From Chloroflexota bacterium (GTDB lineage: Bacteria; Chloroflexota; Dehalococcoidia; UBA2979), in the NCBI GenBank assembly GCA_947479915.1, contig CANKAU010000003.1, forward strand, positions 1-64,000: a stretch of 64,000 nt of DNA. The letters run 5' to 3'. Position 1 is the stretch's first letter. Every line of letters starts with the position of its first letter. A program made the translations under genes and the position numbers. Shown here piece after piece: positions 8,894 through 16,713 of this stretch. The notes under the pieces were generated by a model, which saw only the letters and a program-made list of their open reading frames with translations, was not told where the DNA came from and made no database searches.

Positions 8894-10228
8894 ATGGCGG
8901 CAGGGATGCTCCGCGGACAACAGCTTCGACAGTGGGCGGGAAACGCGCCGGCGATCGCCGGGCGGCTGGCTGCGGTCGGCCTCGTCTCGCTGGCGCTTCT
9001 CCTGTCCTCCGGGCCCCAGCGCGCAAACGCCGAGGCCGCGGTTACGCCGGCCGATCCCTACGGCATGATCGTGATGCTCCAGATCCGAATGCCACGCGGG
9101 GAGATGACGTGCACCGGCTTCATGGTCGGCTCGCATACCGTCGCCACTGCTGCGCACTGCCTCTTCAACAATGACATGGGCGGCTGGGCGACCGGCGCCT
9201 TCGTCACACCGGGGATCGACGGCCTCGTCGCGCCCTACGCAACCGTGTGGAGCACCTCGTTCACCGTCAGCCCGAACTGGGTCGAGACGCAGGAACTCGA
9301 CGGCGACTACGGCGCCATCAACCTGCCGACGGATGGCCTCGGCGTCGCGACCGGCTGGTTCGAGCTCTCGTCCCCCACGGACTACCAGCTCTCCACCGGC
9401 ACCTATGAGACCGCCGGATACGGCACGTCAATCCAGTACGGCACGCTGTGGCGCATGGCAAAGCCGCAACCGCTGGCCGACTATGACGCCGACTTCATGG
9501 CCTACGTCTGGGGCACGACCAGCGGGGAGAGCGGCGCGCCGATCTTCGCGTCCGGCCCGGATGGCCGCTACCGCGCCGTGGGCCTGCTGAAGGGCTCCTA
9601 CGGCCGTGAGAACTCGCGCGTGGAGTTCGGCCTGCGCATGAACGACGAGATCCTGGGCTTCTACCGTGACCAGATCGTCCGCCCGGCGGCGCCGAGCGCG
9701 GCCGCCTCGATCCCCACGATGTTCACTGCTGAGCCCGGCAGCTCCGTACGGGTCACCAGCCCGATCACGCGCATCAATGCCGAGTCCGTGCTGCAGAGCT
9801 CCACCGACCAGGTTCGATGGAGCACGATCGCCACGCAGCGCACCGACGGGCGCGGCGTCGCCAGCTACGTCATCAACCCCACCGAGACGCGCTACTACCG
9901 CGTCGTGGTGCGGGGCGTCGGCCCCGGCCGCGTCGGTCGAGGCTACGTCGCGATGGCTACCGCGTCCTTCGCGGGGGTACGCGGGACGTTCAGCGCACCG
10001 CCGATCTACTCGGAGTCGCGTGTCGCACTGACCGTGTTCCAGGGCGGAAGCGCGGAGCAGCTTACCGAGGCTCTCCGCATCGCCGGGGCGAACGCTGCGT
10101 GGGTGCAGGACGTCGATGGTGTGTGGCACGTCTTTGCGCCGGGCGCGGGCGTCCTGAACGAGGGCTTCCTGCGGACCTTCCCCAACGGCTTCGACAGTCC
10201 CATGTCGATGACGCTGATCGCCGCCTAG
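8894..10228 (+). CDS. Secreted trypsin-like (V8-type) serine protease with novel C-terminal domain
   Basis: A signal peptide (residues 1 to about 46, hydrophobic core VGLVSLALLLSSG, cut near ANA-EA) leads into a chymotrypsin-fold protease. The triad is His88 (TAAHC), Asp138 (DGDYGAI) and Ser213 (SGESGAP), closest in style to V8/glutamyl endopeptidases. Residues 275-360 form a beta-rich middle domain. Residues 364-444 form a domain shared with two other secreted proteins here (at 48720-48968 and about 61719-62000), with GTFSAPP, VFQGGS, AWVQDVDG and FPNGF. A -10-like TAGATT at 8840-8845 and a short hairpin precede the gene. The substrate is unknown, and the C-terminal domain may anchor or target the enzyme. 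Confidence 0.8.
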   Translation: MAAGMLRGQQLRQWAGNAPAIAGRLAAVGLVSLALLLSSGPQRANAEAAVTPADPYGMIVMLQIRMPRGEMTCTGFMVGSHTVATAAHCLFNNDMGGWATGAFVTPGIDGLVAPYATVWSTSFTVSPNWVETQELDGDYGAINLPTDGLGVATGWFELSSPTDYQLSTGTYETAGYGTSIQYGTLWRMAKPQPLADYDADFMAYVWGTTSGESGAPIFASGPDGRYRAVGLLKGSYGRENSRVEFGLRMNDEILGFYRDQIVRPAAPSAAASIPTMFTAEPGSSVRVTSPITRINAESVLQSSTDQVRWSTIATQRTDGRGVASYVINPTETRYYRVVVRGVGPGRVGRGYVAMATASFAGVRGTFSAPPIYSESRVALTVFQGGSAEQLTEALRIAGANAAWVQDVDGVWHVFAPGAGVLNEGFLRTFPNGFDSPMSMTLIAA

Positions 10229-10363
10229 CCTCCTCGACGGCGACGGTCCGCCGCATCTCCCCGCGGGCCGTCGAGGGCTCGCCTGACGTAGCCTCCGCGC
10301 CCTTGCTGGGGCACACTGGATCGCGCGCGCACTCGCGCGACGTGGCGCCCGCCCGGAGGCCGC

Positions 10364-11284
10364 ATGATCAGCCCGCACCTGCCCGAGGGCCTCGCTGGGG
10401 GACTCGTCACCGCGCACGGGAGCATCCCGCCGGGCCTCCCGTGGTGGCAGGCATGGAGCTTCGATCCCTCGCTGATCATCCCGGTCGCGATCGTCGGCTG
10501 GTTCTACCTGCGCGGCCTACGACGCTGGGAGCAGCGCAGCCGCGCGCACCCCTGGTGGCGCACCGCCCTGTTCTACGGCGGCCTCGCGACCTATCTGCTG
10601 GCGATGGAGTCGCCGCTCGACCGGCTGGGCGAGCATCACTTCTCGATGCACATGATCCAGCACGAGCTGGTGATGATGTACGCCGTGCCCATGCTGCTGC
10701 TGGGCGCGCCCACCACCCCCTTGCTGCGCGGCATACCCGGCTGGCTACGCCATGCCGTGGTCCGGCCGCTCGCGGGCACCTCCGGCATGCGGTTCGCCTA
10801 CCGGGCGATCACGCACCCGGCCGTCTCGATCATGGCGCTCACGACCGTCGTGTGGGCGTGGCACCTGGTGCCGGGATGGTGGGAGGCCGCGCTGGCGGAC
10901 CAGAAGATCCACGACCTCCAGCACTTCGCGTTCACCGCCGTCGCCGTGCTGTTCTGGTGGAACGTGATCGATCCGCGGCCCCTGCACTCCCGCATCCCGC
11001 ACCTGCCGCGCATCCTCTACATCTTTGGCGGCAGCCTGCCGAAGCACATCCTGGCCGCGATGATCACGTTCTCCTCGCACACCTTCTACCCCACGTACCT
11101 CGAGGCGCGGCGGGTCATCCCGATCGACCCGGCGAGCGACCAGCAGCTCGCCGGCCTGATCATGTGGGTGCCCAGCGAGGCCGCCACGCTGATCGCGATG
11201 GCAATCGTCTTCTTCATGTGGGTCGGCGCGTCCGAGCGACGCCAGCAGCGCGCGGACGCGGAGCGCCTCGGCTCTGCCGGGTAG
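10364..11284 (+). CDS. ctaG: Cytochrome c oxidase assembly factor CtaG (caa3 type)
   Basis: This 306-residue polytopic membrane protein matches the caa3_CtaG family, which helps insert copper or assemble CtaC/CtaD-type oxidases. Several helices carry the conserved His-rich elements HHFSMHMIQHELVMM and DLQHFAFTAVAVLFWW, and the late segment FSSHTFYPTYLEA is also typical. It is unrelated to the Cox11 protein that is also sometimes called CtaG. It lies tail-to-tail with the ctaCDEF operon, across a strong hairpin at 11315-11344, which fits its role in assembling that oxidase. The ATG at 10364 is the first plausible start. No clear Shine-Dalgarno was seen. Confidence 0.88.
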   Translation: MISPHLPEGLAGGLVTAHGSIPPGLPWWQAWSFDPSLIIPVAIVGWFYLRGLRRWEQRSRAHPWWRTALFYGGLATYLLAMESPLDRLGEHHFSMHMIQHELVMMYAVPMLLLGAPTTPLLRGIPGWLRHAVVRPLAGTSGMRFAYRAITHPAVSIMALTTVVWAWHLVPGWWEAALADQKIHDLQHFAFTAVAVLFWWNVIDPRPLHSRIPHLPRILYIFGGSLPKHILAAMITFSSHTFYPTYLEARRVIPIDPASDQQLAGLIMWVPSEAATLIAMAIVFFMWVGASERRQQRADAERLGSAG

Positions 11285-11314
11285 CCTCGACCGTCCCGAA
11301 CACGTACACACAGA

Positions 11315-11344
11315 ACGAGGCCCGGTCTTACGACCGGGCCTCGT
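11315..11344. terminator. Bidirectional terminator hairpin between ctaG and ctaF
   Basis: A perfect 13-base-pair stem (ACGAGGCCCGGTC and its complement) closes a TTAC loop. It lies between convergent genes. There is no strong T-tract on either side, so strength is inferred from stem stability alone. Confidence 0.75.
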
Positions 11345-11372
11345 GCGTGTCGACCGATGTCGAGGGTGGTGA

Positions 11373-11747
11373 CTAGTGCTTGGCCGGGGCGGCAGCGCCG
11401 GGAGCCGCGTTCGCCGGCACGCCACCGACGATGTCGGTGCGGTCGTTCCAGAAGAGAGCAGTCAACGCGAGGATGATGGCCGTCCCGAGAATCAGGCCGA
11501 ACGAGAAGAGGCGCCAGAGCAGCCCGTTCTCAAAGCGCAGGTGCATGAACATCGCCACGACGACCGCGAACTTGAACGCGGACAGCACCATGAGCACGCC
11601 GACGAGGAGCCCGAAGCTCATCCCGCTGTAGGAGACCCAGAGTTCCACCGCGGTCACCACCGTGAGGACGATGCCGATGAGCACGTACTCACGGATCGTG
11701 GTGGGCGGGTGCTCGCCGTGCGACTCGGCCTGCGGCATGTGGGTCAT
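11373..11747 (-). CDS. ctaF: Cytochrome c oxidase subunit IV (prokaryotic COX4 type)
   Basis: The 124-residue small subunit has three membrane helices (IREYVLIGIVLTVVTAVELW, SFGLLVGVLMVLSAFKFAVV, LFSFGLILGTAIILALTALF) and the family block KFAVVVAMFMHLRFE. It is the last gene of the ctaC-D-E-F operon and supports assembly and stability of the haem-copper core. The N-terminus is His-containing and soluble, and the C-terminus is a short Ala/Pro-rich tail. It follows ctaE by 42 bases on the same strand and ends at the bidirectional hairpin. Confidence 0.88.
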   Translation of the reverse strand: MTHMPQAESHGEHPPTTIREYVLIGIVLTVVTAVELWVSYSGMSFGLLVGVLMVLSAFKFAVVVAMFMHLRFENGLLWRLFSFGLILGTAIILALTALFWNDRTDIVGGVPANAAPGAAAPAKH

Positions 11748-11789
11748 GGGTCCTCCGATCAGCGTCGGTTGCAGCCTCGAACGCCCGGA

Positions 11790-12401
11790 CTAGTGCGGAA
11801 TCAGGTAGATGATCGTGAAGATCACGATCCAGACGATGTCGACGAAGTGCCAGTACAGGCCGGCGAGGTCGATGTGCAGCGCACGATCCGCGCCCAGCCC
11901 GGTGCGCCGCTGCGACGCGAGCAGCATCGACGTCAGGTAGAGCACACCGACGGCAACGTGGGTGCCGTGGAAGCCGGTCAGCACGTAGAACGACGAGCCG
12001 AACTGGTTCGTCGTCAGTCCCAGGCCCTCGTGCACGAACGAGGTGAACTCGTACGCCTGGAAGCCGAGGAACACGAGGCCGAGCAGGATGGTCGCCAGCA
12101 GCATGAGCTTCATCATGCCGAGGCGGCCGTGCTGCGCGCCGTAAACGGCGAGCACCATGGTCAGCGAGCTCATCAGCAGCACGAAGGTGCTGGCGGAGGT
12201 CACCGGGATATTGAGGATCTCGTGGGGCAGCGGCCCGACGAGCGACTCACCCTGGAAGATCAGGTAGGTGGAAATCAGCGCCCCGAAGAACAGGCACTCG
12301 GAGGCGAGGAAGATCCACATCATCATCTTCCGGTTGTCGATCCCGGTCGTGGTGTGGTGCTCCGTCACGTGGGGCGGGGGCTCGTGCGTGGCTGCTGCCA
12401 T
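11790..12401 (-). CDS. ctaE: Cytochrome c oxidase subunit III
   Basis: The 203-residue protein with five helices is typical of the short subunit III of caa3-type oxidases. Recognisable blocks are MMMWIFLASECLFFGALIST, GFQAYEFTSF, SFYVLTGFHGTHVAVGVLYL and GLYWHFVDIVWIVIFTIIYL. The FHGTHVxxG and YWHFVDxVW motifs are family-defining. It lies between ctaD and ctaF on the minus strand with 58- and 42-base gaps, consistent with one transcript. Subunit III stabilises the catalytic core and proton uptake. Confidence 0.95.
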   Translation of the reverse strand: MAAATHEPPPHVTEHHTTTGIDNRKMMMWIFLASECLFFGALISTYLIFQGESLVGPLPHEILNIPVTSASTFVLLMSSLTMVLAVYGAQHGRLGMMKLMLLATILLGLVFLGFQAYEFTSFVHEGLGLTTNQFGSSFYVLTGFHGTHVAVGVLYLTSMLLASQRRTGLGADRALHIDLAGLYWHFVDIVWIVIFTIIYLIPH

Positions 12402-12459
12402 TCCTGACTCCTGAACGTGGGCCCTACTGGCTCCTCGATCGCCGACTGTGCGCGAACGC

Positions 12460-14262
12460 CTAGTCGGTGGGCTCCAGTGCCCAACCCCAGATGCCGTAGA
12501 CGCTGACGACCGCGCCCAGCCCGACGATCGCGAGGGTCGAGAGTGCCCCGACCGCGATGAGCAGCACGCCCAACGCGACGATCAACGGGAAGTACGAGGG
12601 CGGCGGCATGTGAATGTGGTTGTGCTCCGGGACCGGCGTCGGCGCGATGCCGTGGTCGCGGTTGTACCAGAGCGGGTCGCGGTCACGAACCTCCGGCACC
12701 ACGTCGAAGTTGTGCGCCGGCGGCGGCGACGGAATCGCCCACTCCAGCGTCGCACCACCCCACGGGTCGTTACCCGCGTCCGGCTCCTTGCGCATCGTCT
12801 TGATGACATTCACCACGAACACCAGCACGCCGATGGCGAGGATGTACGAGCCGATGGTGGCCACCATGTTCCAGGTGTCCCAGCCCATCCCCGCGTCGTA
12901 GGTGTAGATGCGGCGGGGCATGCCCGCGAGGCCGAGGAAGTGCATCGGGAAGAACGTCAGGTTCATGCCGACGAACATCGTCCAGAAGTTGAGCTTGCCC
13001 AGGGCCTCATCCAGCAGGCGACCGCTCATCTTCGGGAACCAGTAGTAGAAGCCCGAGAAGATGCCCATGATCGCGCCGCCGAAGAGCACGTAGTGAATGT
13101 GCGCGACAACGAAGTACGAGTCCTGGTGGTGGCCGTCCACCGGCGGCGAGGCGTGCATGACGCCCGAGATGCCACCAATGGTGAACAGCGCGATGAAGCC
13201 GACCGAGAAGTACGTGGCGGTCACGAAGCGGATGTTGCCGCCGTACATCGTGCCCAGCCAGTTGAAGATCTTGATGCCGGTCGGCACGCCGATCGCCATG
13301 GTGCTCGCGGAGAACACCACCTGCGGGACGGGGCCCAGACCGGTGGTGAACATGTGGTGGGCCCACACACCGAAGCCGAGGACGCCGATGGCGGCGCCGG
13401 CGAAGACGATGGCGGAGTAGCCGAAGAGCGGCTTCTTCGACATCACCGGGAGCACCTCGGAGACGATGCCCATGGAGGGGAGGATCAGCACGTAGACCTC
13501 GGGGTGACCGAAGATCCAGAAGATGTGCTGCCAGAGGATCGGGTCGCCGCCGGTGCTGGGGCTGAAGAACGAGGTACCCCACACGCGGTCGAAGTAGAGC
13601 TGCAGCAGACCGACCGTCAGGACCGGCAGCGACAGGATGAGCAGGAACGCGACGACCAGCACCATCCAGATGAAGACGGGCAGTCGCATCATCGACATGC
13701 CGGGCGCGCGCATGTTGATGATCGTCACGGCGAAGTTCAGCGATGCCATCAGCGAGGACAGACCGAGGACGAGCAGACCGACGACGTAGAACGTCATGCC
13801 GGAGCTCTTCGCGTATTCGATGCTGCTCAGCGGGGCGTACCCGAACCAGCCGCCGTTCGGCGCGCCGCCCAGGAAGAAGCTGCTGTTCAGCAGGATGCCG
13901 CCCGAGAGGAAGATCCAGAGCGACAGCGCGTTCAGTCGCGGGAAGGCGACGTCACGAGCGCCGACGTGCAGCGGGATGAAGTAGTTGAAGAAGCCCGCGC
14001 CCATGGGCATGACGCCCAGGAAGATCATCGTGAGCGCGTGCATCGTGAAGAACTGGTTGTAGCGGTCGGCATCCAGCACGGTGCCGTTCGGCACGGCGAG
14101 CTGAGTGCGCACCATGACCGCCTCGAAGCCGCCGAGGAGGAAGAAGAGGAAGCCGGCGACCGTGTAGACCGCGCCGATGCGCTTGTGGTCGACGGTTGTC
14201 AACCACGACCACAGCCCGGTGTCTTCCTGCGTGTGGGTCATCGCGCCGAGTGCGGTGGCCAT
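12460..14262 (-). CDS. ctaD: Cytochrome c oxidase subunit I
   Basis: The 600-residue catalytic subunit holds haem a, haem a3 and CuB, reduces O2 and pumps protons. Key blocks are DHKRIGAVYT, TMHALTMIFLGVMP (haem a ligand His), HIFWIFGHPEVYVLILP (CuB His-Tyr, with the Glu of the A1-type D channel), VWAHHMFTTG (two CuB histidines) and DSYFVVAHIHYVLFGG (haem ligands). A C-terminal extension includes a His/Pro-rich loop and two more helices, as in caa3 oxidases where part of subunit III or IV is fused. A second in-frame ATG (MTHTQEDTG) seven codons later is an alternative start. It is the second gene of the ctaCDEF operon. Confidence 0.97.
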   Translation of the reverse strand: MATALGAMTHTQEDTGLWSWLTTVDHKRIGAVYTVAGFLFFLLGGFEAVMVRTQLAVPNGTVLDADRYNQFFTMHALTMIFLGVMPMGAGFFNYFIPLHVGARDVAFPRLNALSLWIFLSGGILLNSSFFLGGAPNGGWFGYAPLSSIEYAKSSGMTFYVVGLLVLGLSSLMASLNFAVTIINMRAPGMSMMRLPVFIWMVLVVAFLLILSLPVLTVGLLQLYFDRVWGTSFFSPSTGGDPILWQHIFWIFGHPEVYVLILPSMGIVSEVLPVMSKKPLFGYSAIVFAGAAIGVLGFGVWAHHMFTTGLGPVPQVVFSASTMAIGVPTGIKIFNWLGTMYGGNIRFVTATYFSVGFIALFTIGGISGVMHASPPVDGHHQDSYFVVAHIHYVLFGGAIMGIFSGFYYWFPKMSGRLLDEALGKLNFWTMFVGMNLTFFPMHFLGLAGMPRRIYTYDAGMGWDTWNMVATIGSYILAIGVLVFVVNVIKTMRKEPDAGNDPWGGATLEWAIPSPPPAHNFDVVPEVRDRDPLWYNRDHGIAPTPVPEHNHIHMPPPSYFPLIVALGVLLIAVGALSTLAIVGLGAVVSVYGIWGWALEPTD

Positions 14263-14348
14263 CTAGCAACCTCCAACCACGCGGCACCCGAGGCGGGTCC
14301 GTGCGTTGTGCATCATCGAAGCGGACAGCGTGGAGACGTCCGACACCG

Positions 14349-15398
14349 TTACTTCAGCCCATCCAGGTAGGCGACGAGCTTGTCGAGCGCCTCCGGCGAG
14401 AGGTTGAGGTTCGGCATCAGGACGCCCGGCTTCACAGCCTGCGGGTTCGACAGCCACTTGCGGATGTTCGCGGGCGTGCGGTCCAGCGTGCCCGAGGCAA
14501 GCGTGGTGCGCGCGGCGAAGTGCGACAGATCCGGGCCGATCTTGCCGGCGGCCCCCGCCTGTCCCTTCACGGTGTGGCAGGCCACACAGCCGGACGCGAC
14601 GAACTGCTGCTCGCCGGCCTTCGCGAGGTCGGCGGTCGGAGCGGTGCGGTCGCCCGCGGCGCTCTTCGCCCATGCCTCAAAGTCGCCGGTGCTGGCCACA
14701 AAGACCCGGAAGCGCATGTTCGCGTGCGAAAGGCCGCAGAACTCGGCGCACTGGCCCAGGTAGGGTTCCGCGCGCGCCTCGGTCGGCGTGAACCAGAGGT
14801 GGTTCTCGTGACCCGGGACGTTGTCGATCTTGCCGGAGAGCTGGGGCACCCAGAACGAGTGGATGACGTCCGAGGACTGCAGCGCCACGGAGACCGGGCG
14901 GTTCACCGGGAGGTAGAGCTCGTTCGCGGTGGTGATGCCGAGCTCCGGGTACTGGAACTCCCACCACCACTGGTGGCCAATGGCGACCACCTTCAGGGCG
15001 TTGTCCGGGGCCGGCTTGCTGGTGACGGACATAGTGGAGAACGTCGGGACGGCCATGGCCACGACGATCAGCACCGGAATCAGCGTCCAGACCACCTCGA
15101 GGCGAGAGTTCCCGTGGAACTGGCGCGCCTCCCCGCCCGGGCGCTCCCGGTACAGGAGGCTGAAGATCAGCGTCAGCGCCATGATGCCGACGAAGACGGC
15201 ACCGGCGAGGATGAAGATCAGCTGGTACACCCCGTGCACCAGCGATGCGTTGTCGGACTTCGGCACCCAGGTCGTCATGGGATGCCCGGCGAAGTCACCG
15301 GAATCGGCGAACCCCATCCACAGCAGGAAGCTCACCACGCCCACGAGGGCGAGCGAGCCGATAATCGCGATCATGCTCCCGGGGCGAGAACCACCCAA
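14349..15398 (-). CDS. ctaC: Cytochrome c oxidase subunit II with fused cytochrome c domain
   Basis: This is the electron entry subunit of a caa3-type oxidase. After two N-terminal helices comes the cupredoxin CuA domain (HSFWVPQL, then QCAEFCGLSHANM). A C-terminal class I cytochrome c domain follows, with CVACH and a Met ligand in GVLMPNL. The chosen TTG at 15398 has GGAGG six bases upstream. ATG at 15374 is an alternative. An upstream TTG at 15500 would overlap the promoter at 15498-15527 and adds residues without family similarity. It is first in the operon and divergent from resA and the ccm genes, which mature its haem c. Confidence 0.92.
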   Translation of the reverse strand: MGGSRPGSMIAIIGSLALVGVVSFLLWMGFADSGDFAGHPMTTWVPKSDNASLVHGVYQLIFILAGAVFVGIMALTLIFSLLYRERPGGEARQFHGNSRLEVVWTLIPVLIVVAMAVPTFSTMSVTSKPAPDNALKVVAIGHQWWWEFQYPELGITTANELYLPVNRPVSVALQSSDVIHSFWVPQLSGKIDNVPGHENHLWFTPTEARAEPYLGQCAEFCGLSHANMRFRVFVASTGDFEAWAKSAAGDRTAPTADLAKAGEQQFVASGCVACHTVKGQAGAAGKIGPDLSHFAARTTLASGTLDRTPANIRKWLSNPQAVKPGVLMPNLNLSPEALDKLVAYLDGLK

Positions 15399-15497
15399 TT
15401 GCGTCCTCCGTACACCAAGACCCGGGTCGCCGATGCCGGGAGCGCGCAGTGCGCCGCTCCGACCCCGTCGTGGGGATGTGGTGAAATAGCACTTGGA

Positions 15498-15527
15498 CAA
15501 TTAGCACCACGTTCAACACTCGGTCAA
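15498..15527 (-). promoter_or_regulatory. Sigma70-type promoter for ctaCDEF
   Basis: On the minus strand, TTGACC (15527-15522) and TAATTG (15503-15498) are separated by 18 bases. CAATTAGC occurs here (from 15498) and again about 53 bases further into the divergent gap (near 15551), a possible operator pair for oxidase and ccm control. Confidence 0.5.
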
Positions 15528-15619
15528 GGCGCGATGCTCATACGATTGAGCAATTAGCGACCGCCCAAACCCGGCCGATCGTTGATTCTGCGGGGGTTCG
15601 GCGCATAGCCTCGAAGGCA

Positions 15620-16180
15620 GTGCAGACCACTCAGATCAGCCGCGGTCGCCTGATTCTCGCCGCCGTAGGGCTCGGTGCGGCGCTGCTCCTCGCTTCGCTC
15701 GCGGTCGCGTTATGGCAGGGCGTCGGCAGCAAGGCGGACGGTCGTTCGAGCGCTGGCGGCCGGGTGATGCCGGGCTTCTCGCTCGCCCGGTTCGATGGCA
15801 CCCCGTTCAGCCTCGAACCGCAGTCCAAGGGGCCGGTGTTCGTCTACTTCTGGGCTTCCTGGTGCGTCCCGTGCCAGGCCGAGGCGCCGGTCATTCAGAA
15901 GCTGTGGCCGGAGTACCAGAAACGGGGCTACACGTTCGTAGGCGTGAACATCTGGGACGCGGAGAGCGACGCGAAGCGCTTCGTGGAGCAGCAGCGCCTC
16001 ACCTTCCCCGTCATGCCGGACGCCGAGGGCCGCGTGTACGTAGACTATGGCGTGGACGCTCTCCCCGACTCGTACTTCATGGAACCCGGATTGCGCGCCC
16101 GAACGCGCTACCAGGGTGCGCTGACGGAGGCCACGTTGCGGGAACTGCTGGACGAGCTGGCTCGTCCCGGGGGGGCCTGA
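15620..16180 (+). CDS. resA: ResA/TlpA-like thiol-disulfide oxidoreductase
   Basis: This 186-residue membrane-anchored thioredoxin-fold protein has an N-terminal helix (residues about 10-32), an active site WASWCVPCQAEAP, and the cis-proline region ALPDSYF. ResA reduces the CxxCH cysteines of apocytochrome c before haem ligation. It is the first gene of the ccm operon, and its TGA overlaps the ATG of ccmE. The GTG start at 15620 has no convincing Shine-Dalgarno. A TTGATT...CATAGC pair at 15582-15609 would put the transcript start only a few bases upstream, so the mRNA may be nearly leaderless. Confidence 0.88.
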   Translation: MQTTQISRGRLILAAVGLGAALLLASLAVALWQGVGSKADGRSSAGGRVMPGFSLARFDGTPFSLEPQSKGPVFVYFWASWCVPCQAEAPVIQKLWPEYQKRGYTFVGVNIWDAESDAKRFVEQQRLTFPVMPDAEGRVYVDYGVDALPDSYFMEPGLRARTRYQGALTEATLRELLDELARPGGA

Positions 16181-16677
16181 TGACCGGGATCCTGACGAGC
16201 CGTCGCGCGCGCCTGGTGGCGCTGCTGCTGGTCGCCACCGCGGCGATATCCGCCCTCGCCTTCCGCGCTGCGGGCGAGTCCGTCTCCTACTACATCACGC
16301 CCGAGGAGTTCCTCCGGAACGAGCGCCTGCACGACCAGCGCGTCCGCGTCGCGGGCCGGGTCATTGAGGGCACCATCCAGGAGCAGGCCGGTCGGCCGAT
16401 CGCCTTCCAGATCGTGGGCGACGCCAACGACAAGGTGCAGGTCGAGTACCCCAAGGGCGTGGTTCCGAACCTGTTCGGCCCCTACGCGCTCGTCATCGTG
16501 GAGGGCACGGGCCGCCGAGGCGGGCACGTGCAGGCCGACTCGATCATCATCAAGCACGAGAACGAGTTCTATGCGGATAAGCCGCCGGACGACTCGATCT
16601 CGTCGCACTTCGTGAAGCCGGACGCGACCCACCCGCCTTCGATCCCGAAGAGTGCCACCGGAACGCCGACCCGCTAA
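16180..16677 (+). CDS. ccmE: Cytochrome c-type biogenesis haem chaperone CcmE
   Basis: The 165-residue periplasmic haem chaperone carries an N-terminal anchor helix (residues 9-29) and an OB-fold (YYITPEEFLRNERLHDQRVRV, VEYPKGVVPNLF). The haem-attachment histidine is in IIIKHENEFYADK, matching the canonical KHDExY motif. CcmE receives haem from CcmABCD and hands it to CcmF/CcmH. It starts at an ATG overlapping the resA stop. The C-terminal 30 residues are Pro/Ser/Thr-rich and probably disordered. Confidence 0.92.
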   Translation: MTGILTSRRARLVALLLVATAAISALAFRAAGESVSYYITPEEFLRNERLHDQRVRVAGRVIEGTIQEQAGRPIAFQIVGDANDKVQVEYPKGVVPNLFGPYALVIVEGTGRRGGHVQADSIIIKHENEFYADKPPDDSISSHFVKPDATHPPSIPKSATGTPTR

Positions 16678-16713
16678 CGGACCGGCCGCTAGCGGGAATG
16701 GAATGAGCCGCCC

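Noticed and set aside
15399-15500. Longer ctaC start at TTG 15500
   Set aside because: It overlaps the predicted promoter and adds residues unlike any subunit II. TTG 15398 with GGAGG is better.
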